Below are positions 16,287 to 24,364 of a stretch of DNA of 64,000 bases, piece after piece. The notes beneath the pieces were generated by a model. That model searched no databases. It was not told the DNA's origin and saw only the letters and a program-made list of their open reading frames with translations. Every line of letters begins with the position of its first letter. Position 1 is the first letter of the stretch. Origin of the DNA: Paenibacillus faecis (lineage in GTDB: Bacteria > Bacillota > Bacilli > Paenibacillales > Paenibacillaceae); contig NZ_VSDO01000001.1 of assembly GCF_008084145.1 (NCBI RefSeq), positions 1,626,840 through 1,690,839 of the forward strand, read 5' to 3'. Position numbers and translations under genes: made by a program.

Positions 16287-18263
16287 ATGACCATTTGGGA
16301 ACGGTTGGGACTCCCCCCAACGACGGATATGAAAGCCATTAAGCGCGCGTATGCCCGGCAGCTTAAAGTATACCACCCGGAGGATGATCCCGCCGGATAT
16401 CAAGCCTTGCGGGAAGCTTTTGACGCCGCCGTGGGGTATGCGAAAAAAGGAGCGCCGCTTGAAACTGCGCAGAACGATGAAGATTGGGTAAATGCGGAAA
16501 TGGAAACGGAAACGGAGCCTACCCGGGAGACAGATCTTGTCCTCCCAAGAATACGCCTGATGAACCCGGAGGCATACCCGGAACCCAACTCAAATCGGGA
16601 ACCGGACCTTGTCCTCCCAAAAATACGCCTGATGAACCCGGAGGCATACCCGGAACCCAACTCGAATCGGGAGCCGGACCTTGTCCTCCCAAAAATACGA
16701 GTGATGGAAATGCCTCCCGTCGCCGAAACCGATCCGGCCGAAGCGAATCTTCGGGCTGTCGCGGAATGGATCGATCGCGCGGCCGCCCTATACGATGACT
16801 TCCCTGCGCGGATATCGGCAGTGAAGTGGGAGGAGCTTCTTCATTCCGAAACCGTGTGGAATCTGGACACCGCCCCCGTTGTCAGCGCACAGTTATTATC
16901 GCTTTTACAGACGCGCCGCTATCTGCCGACCGAAGTCTGGCAAATACTCGAAAAGAGTTTCGGCTGGCTCCGCATCATGGAAGCATCGGACGAGTACGAC
17001 CCTGACCTCCATGCCGATTCCTTTCTGCTTTTTTACCAAAGGCAGCTTCAATCGGGGTTCCGTTTCGATTCCCTGCTCCGGACGGAAAATGTCGAGATAG
17101 ACCGGTTTTTGGAACTTCGGGATCTCGGGCACCAAGCTCTGGTCATGGACCATATCCCGCAAGCTGAACAATATCTGCAAAGCGCCTATGCCCTTTTTGC
17201 CGATGATCCTGACCTGCTCAGGCTGCTGGGGGAATGTTGTTTTCGCAAAAACTACTACAAGAAAGCGTTGGATTACTTCAACCGGTTGATTGAGATCATG
17301 CCTGACGAAATCGACGGATATTGGTATCGTGCCAAATTGCTGCACTATAAACGGGACTATGCTCCATTGCTGGAGGAATGTAAATCGATCCTTGCCCGCT
17401 GGCCGGATCATGAGCAAGCCCGTCTGCTAATGGCGCACGCCTTCCTGGCACTCGGCAAAAAAGTGGAAGGAATCTCCTTGGTCCAAAGAATGGCGGAAGT
17501 CCATCATCCCGCATCCGGAACTCAATCGATTCCGAATCGGACCAAATGGAGGCGATTCGTTAATCGCAAAATAGTAACCGGTTTTGTCTTAGCACTGACG
17601 GCCCACTTGCTTCTGATCGGACTGCTCATATCGTCTTGGAACACGGCCAACGCCAGAATACCGATAAGTGTAAAAGATCTCCAGGCTCCGAACCTTATAA
17701 GCGAACAAAGATATGTCGAACTGCCCAATCTGGATTTAAAAAAATTGGAGGTGGGGGAGTATGTCTTAAACGAACAACGCGTTTTCGAATACAAACCCTA
17801 TGCTTTTCTTCGTTTCGATCAATACGGTGATCCCGAGCGCTACATCTATCTTGGGGAAATTTCGGGAATGCCGATCATTTTCTTATCCGAGACACCGCTT
17901 GAGCTTGCAAAGGAAAAACGCAAAACGCCATTAAGAGGATACCTGTATCCAAGCAATCCCGAATTGGGCTTGGCGGTCGCCCAAAGTCTCCAGTGGGAGT
18001 CTCTTTATTCTTCCGACGACGCGATAGGGAGACTGGCAGCTTACTCGCGAAGCCTGAACAATCTCGATGCCAAAGCGGCTGAAGAGCTTGCGCCTTCCGA
18101 GCTTGCCCCCTTCGTCGAAACGTATTTCGAGGTCAGGGGACCGATAGTCGAAACGCCCTATAACAGACAATTCGTCTTCCAGCTTGGCATCCTGGTTTTT
18201 CTCGGGATTCTCGGCGTATACAAAACGGTATTCGAATACATAAGAATTCGACGGATTCGATGA
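16287..18263 (+). CDS. Membrane J-domain-like TPR protein (copy 2)
   Basis: The product has 658 residues; AGGTGG lies 11 bases before the ATG at 16287. It is a paralogue of the protein at 10612-12600 with the same layout. The J-like domain (residues 1-55; MKAIKRAYARQLKVYHPEDD) again has HPE instead of HPD. A linker contains an in-frame 24-residue tandem repeat (about 84-138), and TPR-like helices span residues 275-400. Membrane segments lie at about 432-455 and 625-650. The 170-residue segment between them resembles the equivalent region of copy 1. It is followed after 28 bases by a DUF1266-like gene, as in copy 1. The two modules are divergent and separated by 3.7 kb, which was about 0.9 kb before the two insertion sequences arrived. 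Confidence 0.75.
   Translation: MTIWERLGLPPTTDMKAIKRAYARQLKVYHPEDDPAGYQALREAFDAAVGYAKKGAPLETAQNDEDWVNAEMETETEPTRETDLVLPRIRLMNPEAYPEPNSNREPDLVLPKIRLMNPEAYPEPNSNREPDLVLPKIRVMEMPPVAETDPAEANLRAVAEWIDRAAALYDDFPARISAVKWEELLHSETVWNLDTAPVVSAQLLSLLQTRRYLPTEVWQILEKSFGWLRIMEASDEYDPDLHADSFLLFYQRQLQSGFRFDSLLRTENVEIDRFLELRDLGHQALVMDHIPQAEQYLQSAYALFADDPDLLRLLGECCFRKNYYKKALDYFNRLIEIMPDEIDGYWYRAKLLHYKRDYAPLLEECKSILARWPDHEQARLLMAHAFLALGKKVEGISLVQRMAEVHHPASGTQSIPNRTKWRRFVNRKIVTGFVLALTAHLLLIGLLISSWNTANARIPISVKDLQAPNLISEQRYVELPNLDLKKLEVGEYVLNEQRVFEYKPYAFLRFDQYGDPERYIYLGEISGMPIIFLSETPLELAKEKRKTPLRGYLYPSNPELGLAVAQSLQWESLYSSDDAIGRLAAYSRSLNNLDAKAAEELAPSELAPFVETYFEVRGPIVETPYNRQFVFQLGILVFLGILGVYKTVFEYIRIRRIR
16536..16699 (+). 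repeat. 72-bp tandem repeat inside the second J-like gene
   Basis: Units begin at 16536, 16608 and 16680 (CTTGTCCTCCCAA each time), so the period is 72 bases, or 24 codons; the third unit is partial. It encodes a Pro/Glu-rich linker repeat (IRLMNPEAYPEPNSNREPD) between the J-like and TPR regions. The units are nearly identical, so the expansion is recent and copy number may vary between strains. Confidence 0.85.
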
Positions 18264-18291
18264 TAAATTTACGAAAGGAGTATACTGAAGG

Positions 18292-18933
18292 ATGCTAAGG
18301 CAATGGGACAGATTGTCATTTTATGATTCTATGACTTATACGCTGTTTAATACCGGGCTTTCTTTTAGTGAAGGGATAGGTAGCTATCGCCATATCCAAA
18401 CCTGTCCTTCTCAAGCGATCACCGACTTCATGCTCCTTCATGGCATTAAAAATGAAGAAACCTTCGATCACTTTCTGAACTGGCTGCACCATAAGGGTTA
18501 TCGGCATGAATTTAACAACTATGCCCGGCTGCTTTCCGCTCTATCTCATCCTGCACGACAACAATATATGGAAACGACGGGGGAAGAACATAAAAATAAG
18601 TCCAGGCTGTATTGTGTCCGAACCTTCATGGATGTATTGGCTCCCTCCCAGATCGCTGCCTATGACTATGCACTAATGGTAGCCTTGTTTCGGATGGGCG
18701 TCCGTGTCAAATTCATGACTCGAAAAGCCGCTCGTTCCTTCAGCGTTCAATTCGCTGAGGTTGTGCAAAAAATGTATGTGAGCTGGAGCGAATTCCATGC
18801 CGCATGTATCGCCGGCGCCTACTTCGCCAATTCCCCGGCCGACCCGGCGTCGCTCACCAGCCAATACTCTCTGGATTTGCTTATAGCAACCCGCCATACT
18901 CCGCTGATCGAATGGGATCATAAGCTAAATTGA
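18292..18933 (+). CDS. DUF1266-like protein (copy 2)
   Basis: The product has 213 residues, with AAAGGAG eleven bases before the ATG. AYDYALMVALFRMGVRVKFM, then a helix ending in VVQKMYVSWSEFHAACIAGAYF, is the DUF1266 pattern of a helical core with a conserved S-W-x-E-F. It is soluble with no signal peptide. It pairs with the membrane J-like gene just upstream, repeating the arrangement of 9960-12600. Function unknown. Confidence 0.7.
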   Translation: MLRQWDRLSFYDSMTYTLFNTGLSFSEGIGSYRHIQTCPSQAITDFMLLHGIKNEETFDHFLNWLHHKGYRHEFNNYARLLSALSHPARQQYMETTGEEHKNKSRLYCVRTFMDVLAPSQIAAYDYALMVALFRMGVRVKFMTRKAARSFSVQFAEVVQKMYVSWSEFHAACIAGAYFANSPADPASLTSQYSLDLLIATRHTPLIEWDHKLN

Positions 18934-18945
18934 AATCGATTGGCG

Positions 18946-18981
18946 GCCGAAAAAGCGACTGCCTCTTTCGGGGCAGCCGCT
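18946..18981 (-). terminator. Terminator between convergent DUF1266 and TPR genes
   Basis: AGCGACTGCCTC and GGGGCAGCCGCT pair around TTTC (18954-18981). On the minus strand a T5 run follows the stem, so it mainly serves the TPR gene ending at 18989. Confidence 0.75.
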
Positions 18982-18988
18982 GAATAAT

Positions 18989-19813
18989 TTACTGATATCC
19001 CTTAAGTTCGGGATGCCTAATGTAAAACAGTTCTTTATAATTAAGCTTTCCTTGCTCCGGCTGGTAATCCAACCCGAAAACTTGTATGTTCATTTTTACA
19101 TTTTCTACGTACTTATCTACGTCTTCCTCAAAAGTTTCTACATCTATTTCGGGAATGATTCGATAAATGATGAATTCGGTATGATAATGTTCCTCCATCT
19201 CCTGATATTCCTCATACAATCGAATGCCTTCTGGAGTTGCGGGTTTATTCGGCAGGCGCTTGTTGCCGGTGTAATATTTTTGGGCCAACGGGTGCATCGC
19301 GGCGATCGACTCGGATATCTTTTTTGATGAGAGCGTCCCGCCCTTCTTTAATTCTTCCTTAACTTGTTCCCACTTGGCATCCAACTCCAGCATATTTCCG
19401 TAGAACTCCTTGATTTGCCTGGCCTCAAGAACTCCCATCAGTTTCTGGTAACTCTCGTTCGGTGTATGGGGCGCCAGTTCCTTGGCGCTTTCAAATAGCC
19501 CCAGGGCTTCATCCAAATGATTCTTCCTAGCCGCCGCATTGCCTTCCCGGATCAGCTCGGCGGTCAAAGCCATAATTTTCTCGGCCTGCTCCTTCTTATC
19601 CCGGGCTTCCAGGTTTTCCGGGTCCTTGCGAAGAACCTCGGCATACACCTCGACCGCCTGTTCAAAATCCCCCACACGCACAAGACTGTCGCCTTGCACA
19701 ATCGATCCATCCTCTTCAATGCGACTGTGAGGCTTGTGATTACTCGGGAAAAAAACGAGCAGAAAAAAGAACCCCACCAGATAAACGATAGCCCAGTGCC
19801 ATTTCATTTTCAT
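18989..19813 (-). CDS. Membrane-anchored TPR-repeat protein
   Basis: The product has 274 residues. An N-terminal hydrophobic segment (residues 6-24) with basic residues before it anchors the protein, leaving the rest probably outside. Residues 40-125 form two or three TPR-like helix pairs (GDFEQAVEVYAEVLRKDPEN; AARKNHLDEALGLFESAKEL). The C-terminal part is hydrophilic and unrecognised. It is the last gene of a three-gene minus-strand cluster with a 62-residue membrane protein and a lipoprotein. Function unknown; it may be a scaffold at the outer face of the membrane. Confidence 0.65.
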   Translation of the reverse strand: MKMKWHWAIVYLVGFFFLLVFFPSNHKPHSRIEEDGSIVQGDSLVRVGDFEQAVEVYAEVLRKDPENLEARDKKEQAEKIMALTAELIREGNAAARKNHLDEALGLFESAKELAPHTPNESYQKLMGVLEARQIKEFYGNMLELDAKWEQVKEELKKGGTLSSKKISESIAAMHPLAQKYYTGNKRLPNKPATPEGIRLYEEYQEMEEHYHTEFIIYRIIPEIDVETFEEDVDKYVENVKMNIQVFGLDYQPEQGKLNYKELFYIRHPELKGYQ

Positions 19814-19854
19814 ACCCTTGACGAGTCTCCTTCAACTTTGCATAAATTTCCGAC

Positions 19855-20043
19855 TTATTTCCGCCGCTGCTTCGTCATCCGCATGTACATCACGATAGCC
19901 GCAATCATCATGGCGATAAAACCGATGTCTTTGGCCATCGCGGGCGCCAGACCGAACAGCAAGCACAGATTGGTTACGAGCGAATTGGTCAGCAAAGCCA
20001 CCAGAATCAGCATCACCGGTCGCCAAACATTGTATCCTCTCAA
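19855..20043 (-). CDS. Small two-helix membrane protein
   Basis: The product has 62 residues starting at TTG (20043), supported by AGGGGGCG six bases upstream. It has two hydrophobic helices (about residues 9-32 and 38-55) and a basic tail (MRMTKQRRK). It lies 41 bases from the TPR gene and 39 bases from the lipoprotein gene, on the same strand. I do not recognise the family. An ATG ten codons in is a weaker start, since it has no site. Confidence 0.55.
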   Translation of the reverse strand: MRGYNVWRPVMLILVALLTNSLVTNLCLLFGLAPAMAKDIGFIAMMIAAIVMYMRMTKQRRK

Positions 20044-20082
20044 ATGAACGCCCCCTGAAATGATGATTTAAAAACTATTATA

Positions 20083-21183
20083 TCATGAGGAACCGCCCGC
20101 CACCTTTTCCCCCGCGGACATATCGGTAATCGTCCACCTTCCGCCGTTCCCGTCCCCCGTCTTGGCCAATTCGAAAATGGTCTCCTTCTGCTTTCCGCTC
20201 TTGTCTGTCCACACCAGCGTAGCGGTTGCGGACTTACCGCTTCCGCCTTCCTTGACCTTCAAAGCGCTCCCTTCCTCTTCTAGGCCCAAGATCAAGCTCT
20301 GCATAGTGCCGTCATCCACTTGAGGCACGTTCTTCCCGGGATGCACGCCGCAGTACCGGCATAGTTCCGCCCGGCGCGAAATAACATTCTGCGGCAGTTT
20401 TTCGTCGATCTTGCCCAGCGCCAAATACTCCTCTACAACTTCCTCCGGGCTCGCCGGGTAATCGGGCAATTGGACGGACGTATCGGTATGTACGAATTCC
20501 CCTTGTTGGAGCGTATAAGTTCTGGTTACTTCATAGTAAAATACGTCGTAACTATAGCGGCGCTGCTCATATCGGTCGAATCTGCCGTTATTGTCGGTGT
20601 CCAGCAAAACGTCCTCGCCCGCACCGGTTGCCGAAGCGCTATATACGGGATTTTCTAAACGGTCGCCCGCCAACTCGAATAGGTTGAAGCCGGTCATACT
20701 GTCCCAATTGGTAAGTCCCAGGTAAATCATAGGGTTGTCGCGTCCATCCAATTGAATGAGCTTGATGTCGTCGACAGCGTAACCGCCCGAATTCAGATTG
20801 TCCCCCAACTGGACAATTTGGCCGTCCCGGTTTTTGAGGACATAGATGTCTGTCAAATCGTCGTTGGAAGGACCGTAAGCCACCACCGCCTCCTCCAGCC
20901 CATCCCGGTCCAGATCCTCTTTTTCAAAAAAGAATAATTTCCGATCTTCCCCAAGCGCCTTCTCTTTCTCTGTCATGAATTTTTTAAACAGCGGGGTGGT
21001 GTCCGGCTCGTTCGCTCCATCCTTGGCTTTCGCCTCGTTCGTCATAGACGCCGCCGTCCTCTGCACCGGTTCTACGTTCGCCTGAGCGCCGGCGTTCGCA
21101 TTTTGGCCCGGAGCCGCTTTGGAGCAGCCGACCAAAGCGGTCAGAACCAAAATGGAAACCACCCGCCCGAATTTTGTCATCAT
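20083..21183 (-). CDS. Lipoprotein with FG-GAP/calcium-loop-like repeats
   Basis: The product has 366 residues, with a lipoprotein signal peptide (MMTKFGRVVSILVLTALVGC, cleavage before Cys-20) and a low-complexity Ala/Asn linker. Two Asp-rich loops, DLDRDGLEEAVVAYG (about residue 90) and DTDNNGRFDRYE (about 195), are of the EF-hand/FG-GAP type found in integrin-like surface proteins. The C-terminal quarter has a beta-sheet-rich stretch. It heads a minus-strand group with the 62-residue membrane protein and TPR protein, all of which would meet at the outer face of the membrane. Function unknown. Confidence 0.7.
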   Translation of the reverse strand: MMTKFGRVVSILVLTALVGCSKAAPGQNANAGAQANVEPVQRTAASMTNEAKAKDGANEPDTTPLFKKFMTEKEKALGEDRKLFFFEKEDLDRDGLEEAVVAYGPSNDDLTDIYVLKNRDGQIVQLGDNLNSGGYAVDDIKLIQLDGRDNPMIYLGLTNWDSMTGFNLFELAGDRLENPVYSASATGAGEDVLLDTDNNGRFDRYEQRRYSYDVFYYEVTRTYTLQQGEFVHTDTSVQLPDYPASPEEVVEEYLALGKIDEKLPQNVISRRAELCRYCGVHPGKNVPQVDDGTMQSLILGLEEEGSALKVKEGGSGKSATATLVWTDKSGKQKETIFELAKTGDGNGGRWTITDMSAGEKVAGGSS

Positions 21184-21371
21184 CGTATGTACCTCTCCTG
21201 TCCTGTCTGCCTTGCCAAACTTGCCTCCTCCTCTGTTTTAACAGATTTTCCCGGTTCATGCCATAAAAACTGGTTCAGCCGTCGCACCCGGCTTACCACC
21301 AACGTCACATACAATCATAAGCGTGCGTTTATTACTAGTCCCGCTTCAGACAACCTTGATAATATAGAATT
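21184..21371. other. Spacer without gene
   Basis: No convincing gene, RNA gene or strong promoter is seen. The segment around 21347-21377 (CAGACAACCTTG then TAGAATTCCTGCA) is a copy of sequence at 14386-14417. Confidence 0.4.
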
Positions 21372-21557
21372 CCTGCATATGTGCATGTTTTTTTCTCGTT
21401 CGGGGCCAAAATTTTAAAATTCCTGCGATTCTGCAGGAATTTTCGACGAAACCGGCTCGATTCTCTAAAATCGCTAGAAATGCCTGCAGATTTGCATCTT
21501 TTTTCGCATTCCCTCGGGAATCGGCCTAAAACACCTGCAGATTTGCATTTTTTTGGA
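21372..21557. repeat. Array of four degenerate 50-61-bp repeats
   Basis: Units start at 21372, 21422, 21483 and 21534. Each begins CCTGC(A/G), then a 7-8-base variable part, TGCA and a T-rich run (for example CCTGCAGATTTGCAT then T's). Spacings are 50, 61 and 51 bases. The units are too degenerate for a CRISPR array and no cas gene is near. The remaining spacer to 21733 shows no gene. Confidence 0.5.
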
Positions 21558-21733
21558 ATTGGAAGTTTGGAAGCACTCCAGGCGCCTCTTTGGATGTGAC
21601 ATATCACTTCGATTAGCCATTAAGCTACCTTTTCCTTTCGTTATACATAGCAGCTTGAATACTCCTACTATAACGAACCCATCAGGTGGTTTTTGTTTCG
21701 CACGCTTCGCGTGCTCAACTGGCTAAAGGCATT

Positions 21734-21763
21734 AAAAAAACCGGGGTCCTGTGAACCCCGGCT
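21734..21763 (-). terminator. Terminator of the lipopeptide synthetase operon
   Basis: CCGGGGT (21741-21747) pairs with ACCCCGG (21755-21761). On the minus strand the stem is followed by T7. It lies 9 bases beyond the last gene (the EctB-type aminotransferase) and closes the 38.7-kb operon. Confidence 0.85.
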
Positions 21764-21771
21764 CTCGTTGT

Positions 21772-23031
21772 TTAAACGCTATACGAGTAACAAACCTTGC
21801 TGATCGACTCCTTAATCGTCTCGCACCCGCGCTTCAGATTGTCCATACTGATCGTCAGCGGAGGCATAATCTTGATCACCGTATCATTCCGGCCGGCTCT
21901 TTCCAGGATGAGGCCGTTCTTAAAGCAATTTCTGGCGATCTCCCCCGCCGCCTCCTCGCCCAGCACGGCGACGTCGATTCCCCAAATCAGCCCGATGCCG
22001 CGGATATGAAGTCCAGGGCCCAGCGGTTCGATTTCATTTTTCAAATATTGGGCGACAAAGGCCTCTTTCTCCCGAACCTGCTCCCCGAGTCTCTCCGCCG
22101 CTCTGAATTCCAGGGCGGCTTTGGCCGTCACGAAGGCCAATTGATTGCCCCGGAAAGTACCGTTGTGTTCTCCCGGGCTCCAAATATCCAGCTCCGGTCT
22201 GATCAACAGCAACGACATCGGCAGTCCGTACCCGCTGATCGATTTGGACAAAATGACGATATCGGGTACGATTCCCGCACGTTCGAAGGAGAAGAACGGG
22301 CCGGTTCTGCCGCAGCCGACTTGAATATCATCGACAATCATCAGAATGTCGTGGTCGTCGCAAAACTGGCGCAGGTTTTGGAGCCATTCGATTCCGGCCA
22401 CGTTGATCCCGCCCTCCGCCTGAACGGTTTCCAGAATAACCGCCGCCGGTTTGGCGGTCCCGGAATGCGTATCCGTCAGAAGCCGCTCCATGTAACGGAT
22501 CGTATCCAGGCCTTCCACCGAAGCCTCGTATGGAATAAAAGTGACGTGGCTGAGCGGAAGTCCCGCACTTTCGCGCATCGAATTGCTGCTGGTGATGGAC
22601 AGGCTCCCCAGGGACATCCCGTGGAATCCGCCCATAAAGGCAAAGACACCGGTTCTGCCTTTGACCTTTCGGGCCAGTTTCAATGCGGCCTCGACCGCAT
22701 TCGTCCCCGTCGGGCCGCAAAATTGCAGCTTATAGTCCAGGGCTCGCGGTTGGAGAATATGCTCCGAGAACGCGAGGATAAAGTCTTCCTTTGCCTTGGT
22801 ATACATATCGAGTCCGTGCATAATCCGGTCTTGGGAGACATACTCCAAGATTTGGGCTTTCATATACTCGTTGTTATGGCCGTAATTGAGTGCGCCCGCT
22901 CCCGCAAAGAAATCGATATAGCTCTCCCCCGTCTCCGAATACAAGTGATCGCCTTTCGCTTTATCAAAGATGACCGGGAAGCTTCTGCAATAAGACCTAA
23001 CGTTGGACTCCAGGATTTCGAATGCTTTCAT
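21772..23031 (-). CDS. ectB: EctB-type diaminobutyrate-2-oxoglutarate aminotransferase
   Basis: The product has 419 residues, with GAGGAGG seven bases before the ATG. The protein follows the EctB pattern closely: ESNVRSYCRSFPVIFDKAKG, FFAGAGALNYGHNN, HGLDMYTKAKEDF and CGPTGTNAVEAALKLARKVK, with the PLP lysine in ILSKSISGYGLP. EctB makes L-2,4-diaminobutyrate from aspartate semialdehyde. No ectA or ectC follows, so ectoine synthesis is not indicated. As last gene of the lipopeptide operon, 38 bases after the MFS gene, it most likely supplies Dab as building block for the two identical adenylation domains of the middle synthetase. Family recognition is strong; the role is inferred from context. 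Confidence 0.88.
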   Translation of the reverse strand: MKAFEILESNVRSYCRSFPVIFDKAKGDHLYSETGESYIDFFAGAGALNYGHNNEYMKAQILEYVSQDRIMHGLDMYTKAKEDFILAFSEHILQPRALDYKLQFCGPTGTNAVEAALKLARKVKGRTGVFAFMGGFHGMSLGSLSITSSNSMRESAGLPLSHVTFIPYEASVEGLDTIRYMERLLTDTHSGTAKPAAVILETVQAEGGINVAGIEWLQNLRQFCDDHDILMIVDDIQVGCGRTGPFFSFERAGIVPDIVILSKSISGYGLPMSLLLIRPELDIWSPGEHNGTFRGNQLAFVTAKAALEFRAAERLGEQVREKEAFVAQYLKNEIEPLGPGLHIRGIGLIWGIDVAVLGEEAAGEIARNCFKNGLILERAGRNDTVIKIMPPLTISMDNLKRGCETIKESISKVCYSYSV

Positions 23032-23069
23032 TTTTCATTCCTCCTCGGCTTTTTCCGTTCTATAACATG

Positions 23070-24350
23070 TCAGGCTTCGTGTGCTTCCACAACTCTAATC
23101 GGTTCCGGTTCCTTGCCTTGGGTAAAAAACTCCCTCAAGTCCCGGTTGCGGTGCGCCAAAATGCCGACCGCAAGCATTCCGATACCCGATATCACCGTAA
23201 TATAGTACCAGTCCACGATCTCCAGAAGTGCTCCGTAAACCCACATACCGACGGGCACAGCGATCGTCGTCACCGTGCTCACTACCCCTAAAATACTGGC
23301 CCTGATTCGCTCCGGGATGTAAAGCTGGACGTAAGAGAGCATGGGGATATTTCCCATCGTGTTCAGAGCTCCGGTTAACGACAGGACGATCATAAAACCG
23401 GCCATAAGCAGCGCGGTCGCGCTCTTCTCAAAAATCGACCATTCCGGAAACATCCACAGGATGATCATTAAAGCTTGGCACTGGATAAGAATGAATATTT
23501 TGTTGGTGATAAACCGGTTTACCGCCGGCAGCGACACGAGAATGGCTCCAATAATCACACCGACCGCCAGAGCCGCTTCGATAAAGGATAACTGCTGCGG
23601 AGTCATATCCAGCGCCTGATAAACGATAAACGGCAGGATCAGGGAAACCGCAGGACCGATTACAAAGTTGATAAAGACGAAAATCATCAGCAAATACTTG
23701 ATCGCGGCGCGCTGCCGGATATATCCGTAAACCTCCTTCAAGCTTTCGAAATAAGGCTTGGGCTCCTCGCCCTCGACTTTGCGGGACGAGAACCGCAGCA
23801 TCAAATTAAGAAACCCGGATAGAATGAACGCGGCCCCCTCGATCAAAAAAATCCGCTCCAACCCGAATTGACTGTAAGCCGCCGCCCCCAGCACCGGCCC
23901 TAATATCCCGATTAGGGCACTGATGCTTTGCGTGCTGGAGTTGACCGTCGCCACCCGCTCAGGGGCCACGATATTCGGAATGGACGAGTTAATCGTCAGG
24001 GTAAAAAGCGCTTGGAGGGCGCTTAGGATCACGGCGTAAACAACGAACAGCCAAATGCTGTCATGATAAAAATGAAACATGAACATAAGCAGCAGAATAG
24101 AAATTCCGCACAGGAAATCGGAAATGACCAATATCCGTTTTTTGCTGCGGCTGCGGTCGACGAGCACACCTGCGACCATATTGACGATGATGCCGGGAAT
24201 ATAGGTAAAACTCAATACAAGCGCGAACATACTTGATGATCCGGTGAGATCTAAAATGTACAGACTTAGCGCAAAGCGAAAAATGGATGTCCCCAGCTCA
24301 GTAATGAGCCTGCTGAGACTGAAGATTACAATGTTTTTGGAGTCTCTCAT
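23070..24350 (-). CDS. MFS transporter, probable lipopeptide exporter
   Basis: The product has 426 residues and about twelve membrane helices, with the MFS loop between helices 2 and 3 (GVLVDRSRSKKRILV). It looks like the EntS/MFS-3 type of efflux proteins often found in NRPS clusters. It starts 14 bases after the stop of the third synthetase and is followed by the aminotransferase gene, so it belongs to the operon. Export of the lipopeptide or self-protection is the likely role; the substrate is inferred from position only. Confidence 0.8.
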   Translation of the reverse strand: MRDSKNIVIFSLSRLITELGTSIFRFALSLYILDLTGSSSMFALVLSFTYIPGIIVNMVAGVLVDRSRSKKRILVISDFLCGISILLLMFMFHFYHDSIWLFVVYAVILSALQALFTLTINSSIPNIVAPERVATVNSSTQSISALIGILGPVLGAAAYSQFGLERIFLIEGAAFILSGFLNLMLRFSSRKVEGEEPKPYFESLKEVYGYIRQRAAIKYLLMIFVFINFVIGPAVSLILPFIVYQALDMTPQQLSFIEAALAVGVIIGAILVSLPAVNRFITNKIFILIQCQALMIILWMFPEWSIFEKSATALLMAGFMIVLSLTGALNTMGNIPMLSYVQLYIPERIRASILGVVSTVTTIAVPVGMWVYGALLEIVDWYYITVISGIGMLAVGILAHRNRDLREFFTQGKEPEPIRVVEAHEA

Positions 24351-24364
24351 ATGGTTAACACCTT

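Noticed and set aside
21372..21557. Possible CRISPR array
   Set aside because: Only four units, strongly degenerate, with variable spacing and T-rich cores; no cas genes in the window.
21772..23031. Ectoine biosynthesis operon
   Set aside because: Only the EctB-type gene is present; an MFS gene precedes it and a terminator follows directly.
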